Shown: in pieces, positions 41,161-51,800 of the stretch
Layout of the letters: every line of letters starts with the position of its first letter
Position numbering within the stretch: position 1 is the first letter of the stretch
Source: Veillonella intestinalis
Lineage (GTDB): Bacteria; Bacillota; Negativicutes; Veillonellales; Veillonellaceae
Direction of reading: 5' to 3'
DNA length: 64,000 nt
Assembly (NCBI RefSeq): GCF_943193155.1
Contig: NZ_CALPDB010000001.1
Location: 124,001 to 188,000, forward strand
The notes under the pieces: generated by a model
Databases searched by the model: none
The model's input: the letters and a program-made list of their open reading frames with translations, nothing else
Told to the model about the DNA's origin: nothing
Program-made: the position numbers and the translations under genes

Positions 41161-43557
41161 ATGGAAGATATGAAAAACAAGATTTTAGCCTTTTTCAAAG
41201 CCATTAGTCCAGAAGCGTATCATATAGAAGATGCTGCTTATATTTTAGGGATTAAAGGGGCTGATGAATTAGAAACTTTTATGGAGCAAGTACAAGCACT
41301 ATCTGAGGCCGGTTTATTAGTAAAACGCAGTGGTGATTACTATAAATTAGCAGCACCGACCGCACAGGCTAAGGCTGGCAAGAAACAAATTAATGTTGTA
41401 GAAGGGACCTATAAAAGTTTGCGCAATGGGCGAGGCTTAGTAGTAGATCCAACTGGCACCTATGAAGTGGCTATTGGACCAGATGACCGTAATGGAGCTA
41501 TGCATAATGATAAAGTCGTAGCTTATATATTGCGTTTTAGTCGTGTTGGTGATCAACGACCAGAAGGTCGTGTAGAAAGCATAATAGAGCATGTGAATAC
41601 GGAGATTGTAGGTACCTATGATCGACAAAAGAATTTTGGCTTTGTTGTGCCTGATGATGAGCGTTTAGGTGATGATATTTATGTGCCTTTGCCAGATTCT
41701 TTGGAGGCACGTAGTGGCGCTAAAGTCTTAGTGGAGATTACTTCTTGGCCAGATGTTAAAGGACGTCGTCCTGAAGGGAAAATCAAAGAAATTTTGGGTT
41801 ATACAGGGGATGTAGGGGTAGATATTAACTGTATTATGGCAGCCCATAAAATTCCGTTTGCCTTTCCAGAGCCTGTTTTAAAAGAAGCTGAAGAAGTAAG
41901 TTTTGACGTATTACCTACTGGCAAGCGCCTTGATTTGCGTGAAGTGCCTATGATTACTATTGATGGGGAAGATGCTAAAGACTTAGACGATGCAGTCAGT
42001 TGTAAGCAGTTAGTTAATGGCCATTACCAATTAGGGGTTCATATTGCGGATGTAAGCCATTATGTAAGAGGCAATACGGAGCTCGATAAGGAAGCCTATA
42101 AACGCGGGACTAGTGTATATTTGGTAGACCGCGTAGTCCCTATGCTACCAACGGTATTGTCAAATGGCATTTGTAGTTTAAATACTAAGGAAGACCGCTA
42201 TGCTATGAGTTGTATTATGGAGATTAACCATGCAGGCAAAGTGGTTGATTTTACCATTAGTCCATCGGTAATTCGGGTAGATCGTCGTTGTAGCTATCCT
42301 GAAATATATAAAGCTTTAGAAGAAGAGATTATTCCTGATGATTTACTACCACTTATGCCAATGGTGCATGAATTACATGAAGTAGCAAAGATATTAATTG
42401 CTATGCGTGAAAAATCAGGAGCTATTTCTTTTGAATTTCCTGAGTATAAAATATTGTTAGCCAATGATGGCACACCGCTTAATATTGTACGCAAAGATAG
42501 AACCATTGCGGAAAAGATTATTGAAGCGTGTATGTTAATTGCTAATGAAACAGTAGCTACCTATTTACGGGATTCGAATAAACCAGCTATTTATCGAATT
42601 CATGAGCAACCAAGTGAAGAAAAATTGCAAGCTTTACAGACTGTAGTGACGTATTTAGGCAAACCGTTTCATTTAGCTGATGGGGCTGTAGAACCAAAGG
42701 ATATTCAGCGATTTTTAGATAGTTTAGTTGGGACTGATGTAGAGCAAATAGCGCAGATTATGACCTTGCGTTCTATGCAACAAGCGCGCTATTCCTCGGC
42801 TAATGTGGGTCATTTTGGCTTAGCCTCTGCTTGTTATACCCATTTCACATCACCTATTCGACGGTATCCTGATTTGATAGTCCATCGACTTTTGAAAAAG
42901 CAATTGCATTGGCCTGATGGATATAGTAAATATGATGATTCTGAAGAATACCTAGCAAAGGCAGCTGAACATTGTTCTATTCAAGAGCAAGTTGCGGTTG
43001 CTACTGAACGAGATACTAATGATTTGAAAAAAGTTCAATATATGGAACCTTATGTAGGGGAAGTGTTTGAAGGCAAGATTAGTTCTATTACATCTTTTGG
43101 CATGTTTGTAGAACTTGAAAATGGCATTGATGGATTAGTGCATATTGCCACTATGGATGATGATTATTATTTCTTTGATGAGGAACATTTTTTATTAGTC
43201 GGTCGTCGCACTGGCAGGACATACCATCTAGGTGAAACGGTTCAAGTGACACTTATAAAAGCCGATAAGGATAAGAAACAAATAGATTTCTTGCTTGGTG
43301 ATGTAGATGCAGCCACTTTAATTCAAAAGTCATTGCAAAGTCGTACACGGTTAGCTTCGTCAGGTAAAAGCTTCCGTAATAGTAGTGCCAAAGACAGTAA
43401 GACTGGTAAAAAAGAGCGTTTTTCGACTAGTAGTGATAGAAAAGGTTGTAAAAAATCAGGTAGAGATTCTTTTAACAAAGTAGCTAAGAAATCGAAAAGT
43501 AAGAAACAGAGCAAGAAGGGCAGTAAAGGTAAGAAAAAAGGTAGTAAAAAGAAGTAA
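41161..43557 (+). CDS. rnr: Ribonuclease R
   Basis: This 798-aa 3'-5' exoribonuclease of the RNB family has N-terminal cold-shock domains, the catalytic RNB domain (TIDGEDAKDLDDAVS with the metal aspartates) and an S1 domain (GKISSITSFGMFVELENGIDGLVH). The C-terminal tail of about 80 residues is rich in Lys and Ser. It degrades structured RNA and works with tmRNA-SmpB in non-stop decay, matching smpB just 21 bp downstream. Confidence 0.95.
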   Translation: MEDMKNKILAFFKAISPEAYHIEDAAYILGIKGADELETFMEQVQALSEAGLLVKRSGDYYKLAAPTAQAKAGKKQINVVEGTYKSLRNGRGLVVDPTGTYEVAIGPDDRNGAMHNDKVVAYILRFSRVGDQRPEGRVESIIEHVNTEIVGTYDRQKNFGFVVPDDERLGDDIYVPLPDSLEARSGAKVLVEITSWPDVKGRRPEGKIKEILGYTGDVGVDINCIMAAHKIPFAFPEPVLKEAEEVSFDVLPTGKRLDLREVPMITIDGEDAKDLDDAVSCKQLVNGHYQLGVHIADVSHYVRGNTELDKEAYKRGTSVYLVDRVVPMLPTVLSNGICSLNTKEDRYAMSCIMEINHAGKVVDFTISPSVIRVDRRCSYPEIYKALEEEIIPDDLLPLMPMVHELHEVAKILIAMREKSGAISFEFPEYKILLANDGTPLNIVRKDRTIAEKIIEACMLIANETVATYLRDSNKPAIYRIHEQPSEEKLQALQTVVTYLGKPFHLADGAVEPKDIQRFLDSLVGTDVEQIAQIMTLRSMQQARYSSANVGHFGLASACYTHFTSPIRRYPDLIVHRLLKKQLHWPDGYSKYDDSEEYLAKAAEHCSIQEQVAVATERDTNDLKKVQYMEPYVGEVFEGKISSITSFGMFVELENGIDGLVHIATMDDDYYFFDEEHFLLVGRRTGRTYHLGETVQVTLIKADKDKKQIDFLLGDVDAATLIQKSLQSRTRLASSGKSFRNSSAKDSKTGKKERFSTSSDRKGCKKSGRDSFNKVAKKSKSKKQSKKGSKGKKKGSKKK

Positions 43558-43578
43558 TGGAAGTTGAGGAGGAACGTA

Positions 43579-44058
43579 GTGAGTAAGGCAAAAAAAGATA
43601 GTAGTAGTTTAATTGCTGATAATCGCAAAGCGCGCCATGATTATCATATACATGAAACATTTGAAGCGGGTATTGTTTTAACAGGAACTGAAGTTAAATC
43701 AATTCGTCAAGGTCGCTTGAATTTAAAGGATAGCTATTGTGGGATTCAAAATGGTGAATTATTTTTATTTCAAGCGCATATAAGTCCCTATGAGCAAGGG
43801 AATCAGTTTAATCATGAACCGATGAGAACTAGGAAGTTACTGATGCATCGCAGTGAAATCAATCGTCTCTTAGGTCAAGTAAAAGAAAAAGGATTTTCCT
43901 TAGTCCCTTTGAATTTTCATTTTGCTCATGGATTAATAAAAGTGACAGTAGGCCTTGTAACTGGTAAGAAGAATTATGATAAGCGTCAAGATATAGCTGA
44001 TCGCGATGCTCAACGAGATATTCGTCGGCGTATGAAAGAGCAGAGCCGAGACTATTAA
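43579..44058 (+). CDS. smpB: SmpB, tmRNA-binding protein
   Basis: This 159-aa protein is SmpB: DNRKARHDYHIHETFEAGIVLTGTEVKSIRQG and KKNYDKRQ are signatures. It carries tmRNA to stalled ribosomes in trans-translation. I chose GTG 43579 after GAGGAGG; the ORF can be extended to TTG 43564. The tmRNA gene itself lies 120 bp downstream on the opposite strand. Confidence 0.95.
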   Translation: MSKAKKDSSSLIADNRKARHDYHIHETFEAGIVLTGTEVKSIRQGRLNLKDSYCGIQNGELFLFQAHISPYEQGNQFNHEPMRTRKLLMHRSEINRLLGQVKEKGFSLVPLNFHFAHGLIKVTVGLVTGKKNYDKRQDIADRDAQRDIRRRMKEQSRDY

Positions 44059-44123
44059 CGTAAAAGGGATAATAGGAGAAGATAAATTAGAGGTTATAGG
44101 GAATTTAAAACTATTTGAAATAT

Positions 44124-44165
44124 AAAAAAGGCAGTAGGAGTTAGTCAATGACTATTCCTACTGCC
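44124..44165 (-). terminator. Terminator of ssrA (minus strand)
   Basis: GGCAGTAGGA (44130-44139) pairs with TCCTACTGCC (44156-44165), with an inner AGTCA/TGACT pair. The A-run at 44124-44129 is a T-run for minus-strand transcription. It may also stop smpB transcription on the other strand, although less well. Confidence 0.8.
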
Positions 44166-44176
44166 TATATTAGTTG

Positions 44177-44520
44177 TGGTGGAGACGAGGGGAATCGAAC
44201 CCCTGTCCAAAAGCGTTGCCCCACAGACTTCTCCGAGTGCAGTCGCTGTTTTAGAATCTCAGTTAGCTATTGTACAACGACAAACTACACTAACCCAGCT
44301 CAGAGGTTTAACCTAATTTACTTGAGCAGATAAATTAGGCGAGCCCGTAGTTTGACGCCTTATCCCTGCTCACGGGCAGAGCAAGGTAAGACGTAGCTTA
44401 TGCAGCTAATGCAAAGTTTTCTTTTGCGTTTAATTTAAAAGTTCCACCGTTTTACGGCCTCATGGAACGCCGACTCGCTATCTATGATACACGCACCCCT
44501 GTCGAAACCATTACGTCCCC
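44177..44520 (-). ncRNA. ssrA: Transfer-messenger RNA (tmRNA)
   Basis: On the minus strand the RNA begins GGGGACG (from 44520) and ends CGTCTCCACCA (to 44177). These arms pair as an alanine-type acceptor stem with the G-U pair at position three, and the T-arm GTTCGATTCCCC precedes the 3' end. The tag frame starts at GCA 44427-44425 and reads AKENFALAA, then TAA (44400-44398). The ALAA end is the usual degradation signal. It lies convergent to smpB. Confidence 0.95.
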
Positions 44521-44710
44521 AAGTGTGTATTAACTATGATTTTATATGTAGAGTCATAGTTGTGTATATATGTGTATATATTATAAACAACTGTAGTAGG
44601 CGTGTCAAATGACAACTACAATAGAAGAGTCAAATAGACACGAAAAATAAATCTATTAAATAGTGAGTAGTTTTGTAAATTAGAAAGTAAAAATAATTTG
44701 TAAAAGTATA

Positions 44711-44739
44711 TTGACATGATTGTAAAGTTTGCGTATAAT
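44711..44739 (+). promoter_or_regulatory. tRNA-Leu promoter
   Basis: TTGACA (44711-44716) and TATAAT (44734-44739) are both perfect and separated by 17 bp, ending 18 bp before the tRNA. Confidence 0.88.
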
Positions 44740-44757
44740 AATTAATGTTCCGAACGT

Positions 44758-44841
44758 GCCGGAGTGGCGGAATGGCAGACGCACTTGACTCAAAATCAAG
44801 CGGGTAACACCGTGTGGGTTCAAGTCCCACCTCCGGCACCA
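44758..44841 (+). tRNA. tRNA-Leu (anticodon CAA)
   Basis: The 84-nt gene has acceptor arms GCCGGAG (44758-44764) and CTCCGGC (44831-44837), an anticodon stem CTTGA/TCAAG with loop CTCAAAA giving anticodon CAA, a long variable arm typical of leucine tRNAs, GGTTCAAGTCC in the T-arm and an encoded CCA end. It reads UUG codons. It stands alone with its own promoter and terminator. Confidence 0.95.
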
Positions 44842-44847
44842 TATCTT

Positions 44848-44888
44848 AAAGGTCCGTAACTAATACATTTAGTTACGGACCTTTTATG
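44848..44888. terminator. Bidirectional terminator between tRNA-Leu and the YeiH-like gene
   Basis: AAAGGTCCGTAACTAA (44848-44863) and TTAGTTACGGACCTTT (44869-44884) form a perfect 16-bp stem with A and T tails suited to both strands. Confidence 0.92.
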
Positions 44889-44901
44889 TTTGTATTGATA
44901 T

Positions 44902-45969
44902 TTACCAAAGCCCTAAGCTGTATTGTAATAAAAGAGTTGAAATGGTAATGCCCGTCCAACATAGTAAGCCTATTAATAGCGGTCGTGAGCCACTACGAAT
45001 CAATTTTACTATATCTGTGTTTAGGCCAATGGCTACCATTGCCATTACAATAAAGAATTTAGATAAGCTTTTCATAGGTGTAAATATTTCAATTGAGATG
45101 CCAATCATCGAGGCCATGGTCGTAATAAGACTAGCGCCAATGAAGTAAAGAATAAAATGAGGAAACACTTTTTTGATTGAAGGGGTAGTTGGTGCTGTAA
45201 TAGTAGTATTGGAATTTAAATGAGCTGAATTGTTGGCATTGTTTTGCTTATTAGTTAAAAATGCGAGAAATAGGGTAATTGGAATAATTGCTAATGTACG
45301 AGTTAATTTTACAGTCACAGCTTTATCTAAGGTTTCATTGCCTAGACCATACATACTATCCCAGGTTGAGGCGGTAGCTGTAACTGATGAAGTGTCATTA
45401 ACAGCCGTTCCAGCAAATAGACCAAAGGCTTCACCTGATAGTTGTGAGATACCTAATAAAGTACCGAGTGCAGGAAATAGTAAGGCGGCTAGCACATTAA
45501 AGAAGAAAATGACTGAAATAGCTTGGGCAATATCTTTATCGTCAGCTTTTATAATAGGGGCAGTAGCTGCAATGGCAGAACCGCCACATATAGAAGAACC
45601 TACACCAATTAATGTAGCCATTGAACTAGAAATAGACATAGTGCGATAACATATATAGGCAATAAGTAAGGCTACTGTAATGGTACAAAGAATGATAGGT
45701 AGTGATTCTAGGCCAGTTTTTAATACAACTTGTAGATTCAAGCCAAAGCCAAGAAGAATAACTGCATATTGCAGTATTTTTTTACTAGTATAAGTAATAC
45801 CAGGATTAACGACTTGACGATTAAATGATAATTGGTTTATACCCATGCCTGTTAATATAGCGATGACAGGTCCGCCAATCAAAGGAAAGAATTGTCCTAA
45901 TATATAACAGGGGATGGCAATGGCTGCACAGAGTGCGAGGCCAAGCCGTTCTTGCTGTAACCAGTTCAT
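44902..45969 (-). CDS. YeiH/UPF0324-family membrane protein, putative sulfate exporter
   Basis: This 355-aa protein has about ten hydrophobic segments and matches the YeiH/UPF0324 family (PSE), annotated as putative sulfate exporters; the true substrate is unsettled. GSSICGGSAIAATAPII and the GEAFGLFAGTAVNDTSSVTA segment are characteristic. I chose the ATG at 45969 (MNWLQQERLG) because GGAGG lies seven bases upstream; an ORF start at 46002 adds eleven residues. It is a single gene, convergent with tRNA-Leu. Confidence 0.85.
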   Translation of the reverse strand: MNWLQQERLGLALCAAIAIPCYILGQFFPLIGGPVIAILTGMGINQLSFNRQVVNPGITYTSKKILQYAVILLGFGLNLQVVLKTGLESLPIILCTITVALLIAYICYRTMSISSSMATLIGVGSSICGGSAIAATAPIIKADDKDIAQAISVIFFFNVLAALLFPALGTLLGISQLSGEAFGLFAGTAVNDTSSVTATASTWDSMYGLGNETLDKAVTVKLTRTLAIIPITLFLAFLTNKQNNANNSAHLNSNTTITAPTTPSIKKVFPHFILYFIGASLITTMASMIGISIEIFTPMKSLSKFFIVMAMVAIGLNTDIVKLIRSGSRPLLIGLLCWTGITISTLLLQYSLGLW

Positions 45970-46002
45970 ACACAAATCCTCCAAAACATTATATGTAAGC
46001 AT

Positions 46003-46222
46003 TTATTGGTTAATTGAATGCTAAGTAGTATGATTGTATTTATTGTATCATAACTAGGATATTTTTTTGTATATAGGAAATATGAATTAAAAATAGTGCA
46101 TTAATTATTGAAATTGAATAGTTTAGCTTAGTTATCTTTTAAAAATAAATATAATCTTTTTATAATATAAAATCCTGTTAAATTAGTATATATTAATGCT
46201 TATTTTTAGCAAAATAAAATAC
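46003..46222. other. AT-rich gap upstream of the YeiH-like gene
   Basis: About 220 bases before the next terminator hold the unseen promoter of the minus-strand YeiH-like gene. I see no convincing -35/-10 pair, repeat or structured RNA. Confidence 0.4.
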
Positions 46223-46280
46223 AAAAGGTCCTCACAGATTATAAGACATTAGTAAGCGTCTATCTATGAGGACCTTTTTA
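46223..46280. terminator. Long-loop terminator after the rubrerythrin-like gene
   Basis: AAAAGGTCCTCA (46223-46234) pairs with TGAGGACCTTTT (46267-46278). The loop is about 32 nt. The stem lies downstream of the minus-strand diiron gene and has A and T tails suited to both strands. Confidence 0.75.
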
Positions 46281-46327
46281 TGTATTAAATTAGGGATTAT
46301 TTAGTAGAATTATTAGTATTTACTCGA

Positions 46328-46732
46328 TTATTTGCCATATTTTTCAAATAAGGCTTTTAGCATGTTGCCGTGATTTACTTCTTGTTTGGCAATAAAGTTC
46401 ATATGGTCAGCCGCTTCTGTAAGGCCAGCCGCACGTAAATCATCAGCACGGGCGTCTAAGCGATCGCCAGCTTGTTCTTCCAGTTGTTGAATTTGTTTAG
46501 CTACAGCCCAAAAATCTGGTTTTTGTTCACCATTACAGAGGGCATAAAAACCTGCGTGTTCAGCTTCTTGTACAGCAATTTCATGGAAGGCTGCGGCTAC
46601 GTCGTCTAAACCTTGTTCCTTAGCTAAAAGATATAAAGTCATATATACACGAGTTCCGTGTAATTCGGCTTCAACGCCACCTTTGAAAATGTCTTCAAAT
46701 TTTGTGTCTTTAGTTACATTGTAAAAACTCAT
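46328..46732 (-). CDS. Rubrerythrin-like diiron protein without rubredoxin domain
   Basis: This 134-aa ferritin-like protein shows diiron-site motifs spaced along four helices: GGVEAELHGTRVYM, QEAEHAGFY and KQEVNHGNML. The FKGGVEAELHGTRVY start resembles erythrin-type rubrerythrins, and the C-terminal rubredoxin domain is absent. Such proteins often reduce peroxide or protect iron-sulfur enzymes in anaerobes; the exact activity is inferred. A perfect promoter lies upstream on the minus strand. Confidence 0.8.
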   Translation of the reverse strand: MSFYNVTKDTKFEDIFKGGVEAELHGTRVYMTLYLLAKEQGLDDVAAAFHEIAVQEAEHAGFYALCNGEQKPDFWAVAKQIQQLEEQAGDRLDARADDLRAAGLTEAADHMNFIAKQEVNHGNMLKALFEKYGK

Positions 46733-46839
46733 AGATTCCTCCTAGAAAATACGGTATCAAAAAAGATAATACACACTAAGGTGCAAAGATTATATCGATA
46801 AAATGTAATGACTGCTATATTTTTCGATTTACTTCATTT

Positions 46840-46868
46840 ATTATACTTGATGAAAATATTTTTGTCAA
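46840..46868 (-). promoter_or_regulatory. Promoter of the rubrerythrin-like gene
   Basis: On the minus strand TTGACA (46868-46863) and TATAAT (46845-46840) are separated by 17 bp, about 110 bp before the start codon. No peroxide or iron regulator site is obvious. Confidence 0.8.
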
Positions 46869-47156
46869 TTAAATTGTGCAAAATTTTTATGCCGAAAAAA
46901 GTTGATATATACTGCTAGAAAGCTATTTTTGATATTGACATTTGAATTATTTTTAGTTAAACTGAGATATGGTACTAGAGTTTTCAATTCGGTTTTCGTG
47001 GGCTAGTGGCGTAATGGATTGAGAACTTTTTTTGACGTATATTGACTATAATTTATGAAAAACTTTATAAATTTTTGTGTAGTATATGTGTAGTGTATGT
47101 CTAACATATGTTGTTGGTGTGAAAGTAAGTTTGTATGTAAAGTGAGGGAGGCGACA
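46869..47156 (+). other. Upstream region of the TetR-RND operon
   Basis: The gap holds the unassigned promoter of tetR. A GTGTAGTATAT/GTGTAGTGTAT direct repeat (47077-47098) lies about 60 bp before the start codon and may be a regulator site. I see no gene here. Confidence 0.4.
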
Positions 47157-47720
47157 ATGAAGCAACGAATTCTTGAAGCTGCCGTAGCTGAAATAGAATT
47201 GTATGGCTCATCCTTTCGGATGGATGATTTAGCTAAGCGGTTAAATATTAGCAAACGCACGTTGTATGAGAATTTTCACTCAAAGAATGAAATTATTGAA
47301 CGAATTTTATTTGAGAAAAGTCAGGATTTTTATAATCTTCATAAAGAAATCCTTGAAGACCCTACATTAGATTGTGTGACTAAGTTGAAAAAATATTTTT
47401 CTGTGCGGTCTGATTTGTATGCGGCTATAAGTGGTGATCATTATCGGTTAATGTTTGCATCAGTACCATCTTTAGTAGATCATGTGTTACGGGTATTTGA
47501 GCGAGACTGGGAATTACTCGGAAGCTTTTTAGAAGAGCAACAACGCATGGGAATTATTAAACCAGGAAATATTGAAGTATTGTTGTTAATGTTAAAAGGC
47601 GTAGTGCGTACAGTTTTTTATGATGAACATCGTAATCCAGAAGATTGTATTACAATTTTATCAGAAGCGATGAATATGATATTACATGGTATTTTAAATG
47701 AGGAGGCAAAGAATGAGTAA
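47157..47720 (+). CDS. TetR-family regulator of an RND pump
   Basis: This 187-aa protein has the TetR N-terminal HTH (MKQRILEAAVAEIELYGSSFRMDDLAKRLNISKRTLYENFHSKNEIIE) and a ligand domain without recognisable specificity. ATG 47157 follows GGGAGG; an upstream start at 47097 is possible. The end overlaps the start of the RND adaptor gene, so it is translated in one operon with the pump it probably represses. Confidence 0.87.
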   Translation: MKQRILEAAVAEIELYGSSFRMDDLAKRLNISKRTLYENFHSKNEIIERILFEKSQDFYNLHKEILEDPTLDCVTKLKKYFSVRSDLYAAISGDHYRLMFASVPSLVDHVLRVFERDWELLGSFLEEQQRMGIIKPGNIEVLLLMLKGVVRTVFYDEHRNPEDCITILSEAMNMILHGILNEEAKNE

Positions 47721-48843
47721 GTTTCGTTTTTCAGGTGCTCTAGTAGCTATTGTAGCAATGATGCTAGTAGTGGCTGGATGTGGCAAGGAGGAAGCAAAGC
47801 CTAATGAAGTGGCTGTTAACACTTATAAAATAGCAGCAACAGACACACAAATTGCTACGTCTTTTAATGGTACAATTACGGCTCAGAATAAGACGGCTAT
47901 CCATGCACGTGTGTCGGGTCATGTAGTTGAAAAGTATGTAAAAGGTGGTCAACAAGTCGTAAAAGGACAACCTTTATTCCGTTTGGACTCTCGACAATAT
48001 GAAGCTAATTTAGCAAGTGCACAAGCAACAGCAGCGTCTACGAATGCATCGTATTTAAACTCAGAACGTGATTTACAACGGTATCAACAATTAGCGAATG
48101 AAGATGCCATTGCACGTCAGACTTTAGATACGCAAGCAAGCACTACTGAACAGCAAAAAGCAGCTTTAGCTGCTAATGAAGCCGCTGTTCGTATTGCACA
48201 AGATAATTTACAAGATACTGTAATTTATGCACCATTTGATGGCACATTAGAAATGGATGATATTGACTTAGGTTCCTTTGTAACTGCTGGGACAACTACA
48301 TTAGTGACGATTAATACAGTAGATCCTGTATATGTTCAATTTGCTATGAGTGAATCTGAATATCTTGAATTCATGAAGAATAAACAAGGTCAAACTATGG
48401 ATAATCTACCATTACAACTTCGTTTGTCTGATGGTTCCATTTACCAATATACAGGTACTTTAGTACAAGCTGCTAAAAACCTTGATAGTTCTTCTGGTCA
48501 ATTGATTTTTAAAGCATCTTTCCCAAATCCAGAACATATTTTATTACCTAATATGTATGCCTCTGTTGTATCTCCTGGGGACATTATTAAAGGTGCTATC
48601 TTAGTACCAACTAAAGCGTTGACACAAGTATTAGATAAATCATTTGTATATACTGTTGATGAGTCTGGTACAGTAAAACAAGTGCCTGTTGTAACTAGTG
48701 GCACACAAGGTATTTATACTATTGTTAAAAGTGGTCTAAAAGCAGGTGAAACTGTTGTTGTAGACGGTTTAACTAAAATTCGTAATGGTGTGAAGGTTAA
48801 TGCAACAGCACTAACTAAAGACCAAGTAGAAAAGAGTAAATAA
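47713..48843 (+). CDS. RND efflux adaptor (membrane fusion) lipoprotein
   Basis: This 376-aa HlyD/AcrA-family protein has a lipoprotein signal (MLVVAGC), a barrel-sandwich hybrid (TAIHARVSGHVVEKYVKGGQQV), an alpha-helical hairpin (80-160), and beta-barrel domains. It links the inner-membrane RND pump to an outer-membrane channel. ATG 47713 follows AGGAGG and overlaps tetR by eight bases. The pump gene begins 11 bp after its stop. Confidence 0.9.
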   Translation: MSKFRFSGALVAIVAMMLVVAGCGKEEAKPNEVAVNTYKIAATDTQIATSFNGTITAQNKTAIHARVSGHVVEKYVKGGQQVVKGQPLFRLDSRQYEANLASAQATAASTNASYLNSERDLQRYQQLANEDAIARQTLDTQASTTEQQKAALAANEAAVRIAQDNLQDTVIYAPFDGTLEMDDIDLGSFVTAGTTTLVTINTVDPVYVQFAMSESEYLEFMKNKQGQTMDNLPLQLRLSDGSIYQYTGTLVQAAKNLDSSSGQLIFKASFPNPEHILLPNMYASVVSPGDIIKGAILVPTKALTQVLDKSFVYTVDESGTVKQVPVVTSGTQGIYTIVKSGLKAGETVVVDGLTKIRNGVKVNATALTKDQVEKSK

Positions 48844-48854
48844 GGGGGGATATC

Positions 48855-51800
48855 GTGTCGAAATTTTTTATAAACCGACCTATATTCGCCATCGTTTTGT
48901 CCTTGATTATTACGATTGTTGGCTTAGTTTCTATGTTTACTTTGCCAGTTGCACGTTATCCAGAAATTACACCACCGCAAGTTCGTGTTAGTACAAGTTA
49001 TGTTGGTGCTTCGGCTTCGGTTGTTAGTGATACAGTAGCCTCTGTTATTGAGTCACAGATTATTGGTGTTCAGGATATGGACTACATGATGTCCACCAGT
49101 AGTAGTAGCGGTAGTTATTCTTTGACCGTTCAATTTAATCAAGGTACTGATGCTGATATGGACACAGTTAATACACAGAACCGTGTACAACGTGCATTAG
49201 CATCTTTGCCGTCGGAAGTTCAAAACGTTGGTGTAATCACAACTAAATCTACAGGCGATATGTCCTTAGTATTTGCGTTAAAATCACTTGATGAAAGTTC
49301 ATACGACCAGACATTCTTGAAAAACTATGCATCTAACTACATGATGGATGAAATTAAGTCTATTAATGGGGTAGGTAGTGTTCAAGAGTTCGGCTCTGAC
49401 TTTGCTATGCGTATTTGGCTAAATCCTGCTAAGATGGCACAGCATAATGTTACTATTGCTCAAGTAGTTAATGCTATTTCTTCGCAAAATAAACAGGCCG
49501 CTGCTGGTTCGTTAGGAACTGAGCCGATACCAAGCAATCAGCAAGTATCACATAATATTACCATTCAAGGTCGTTTAATGACTACTGAAGAGTTCGGTAA
49601 TATTATTATTAAGACAGATACAACGGGTAATTTATTGCGCCTTAAAGATGTATCTAATATTGAATTAGGGTCTAAAGATTATGGCTTTAGTGCTAAGAGT
49701 GATGGCAAGCCGATGGCGGCCTTTGCAGTATCTTTGACAAGTGATGCGAATGCGATTGAAACCATTACTAAAGTAAAACAAGTTCTTGAACAACAAAAAG
49801 AGAATTTGCCACCAGGTGTTGAATATACGATTATTGTAGATAATACAAACTTCGTTACAGCTTCTATTGAAGAAGTTATTCATACCTTTGTGGAAGCCCT
49901 TATATTGGTAGCCTTAATTGTATACATCTTCTTACAGTCTTGGCGTTCCACATTAATTCCAATGATCGCGGTTCCTGTATCGTTATTAGGTACCTTTGCA
50001 GCCTTTGAAGTCCTTGGATTTACCATTAATACCTTAACCTTATTCGCCATGGTACTTGCCATTGGTCTGGTTGTCGATGACGCGATTGTTGTTATCGAGG
50101 CCGTTGAATATGAAATTAAAGTAAATGGTTTAAAACCACATGAAGCTACGATTGAAGCGATGAAAAATGTACAGGGCCCAGTAATTGGTATTGCCTTTGT
50201 ATTGGCTTCTGTATTCGTACCAGTATCCTTTATGGGTGGTATGACAGGTATTCTTTATAAACAGTTCGCCTTGACGGTAGCTGTTTCTGTAGCGATTTCA
50301 GCTTTTGTGGCATTGACATTAACACCAGCACTTTGTGCTATGATGTTAAAACCACATGTGCCTAAAGAAAAAGAAGACTTCATTCATCGTGGTCTTAATA
50401 AATTTAATGATGCTTTAGAGCGTTTTAGTGATTGGTATGGCTATCAATTAGCTCGCTTAGCTAAACATTTATGGCTTACAGTTGTTGTATTAATTGGATT
50501 TGTACTTGTTTCAGTAGGTGTATTCCGAGTTTTACCTTCAGCCTTCGTACCTTCAGAGGATAATGGTTACTATATGGTAGCTATTAGCTTGCCAGAAGGG
50601 GCTACGTCTTCAAGAACTATGGATGTTATTGAAAAAGTTACAGCCTTCATGAATGAGGACTCTGATATTGTTGATAAAGCAGGGATTTCTGGTTTTGATA
50701 TTTTATCTAGTGCTCAAAAAACAAGTGGTGGCTTAATGTTTGCTACCTTAGCTGACTGGAGTGAGCGTAAAGGGGCAGGGCAAGATGTTGATTCTAAAAT
50801 TGGCAAATTGATGGGCTTTACCGCAACGGTGCCAGAAGCAACTATTTTACCTATGAATCCGCCACCAATTCCTGGTTTAGGTAGTACGGGTGGTTTCTCC
50901 ATGTATATTATTAACAAAGCAGGGGACACACCTGAGCAAATGGCGACAGTAGTTAATGATTTCTTAGGTGAAGCTCGTAAACAGCCAGTGTTTGCTTCTA
51001 TTTATACTACTTATAGTGATGGCACGCCGACTTATGATTTTGAAATTAATCGTGATAAAGCAGCTAGAGATGGTGTAAGTGTTTCTGACATTTTCACAAC
51101 GCTACAAGGTTTCTATGGTAGTATTCAGGTCAATGACTTTAATGAGTTTGGTAAAAACTATAAAGTAGTTATCCAAGCGCAGCAAGATTATCGTGTATCA
51201 CCTGAAAACAATAATAATGTGTATGTAGCTAATAGTAGTGGCACTTTATATCCTGTGGCCAACTATATTAAATCAACAGCTACCACTTCTGTATCTACGA
51301 TTACTCGTTTTAACAACTATCCAGCTGTTAAAATTGGTGGTTCTCAGGGGGCTGGGTATAGTTCTGGTGATGCTATTGCAGCATTAGAAGAGGCCGCTAA
51401 AAACTTGCCTCAAGGTTATACATACGATTGGGCCGATCAAAGTCGTGAGGAAGTTAAAGCAGGGACACAGACTATTCTTATCTTAGGGATGGGGATTATC
51501 TTTGTATTCCTAGTGTTAGCAGCTTTATACGAATCTTGGAAGGTTCCATTTGCAGTATTGTTCTCCGTTCCATCTGGTATCGTAGGGGCCGCGTTGATTC
51601 CTTGGTTGCTTAACTTGACTGGTACATATAATTTAACAAACGATATTTATTTACAAATTGGTTTGTTAACTTTGGTTGGTTTAGCAGCGAAGAATGCGAT
51701 TTTGATTATTGAATATGCTAAAATTCGTGTTGATGAACGAGGCATGCGCTTCGTTGATGCAGCGATTGAAGCCGCTAAAATTCGTCTTCGTCCAATTTTG

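Noticed and set aside
44148-44333. 61-aa ORF on the plus strand
   Set aside because: It is the antisense of the tmRNA 3' part and its sequence reads the tRNA-like T-arm.
44630-44842. 70-aa minus-strand ORF
   Set aside because: It is the antisense of the tRNA-Leu; its MVPEVGLEPTRCYPL start is a well-known false annotation from tRNA sequences.
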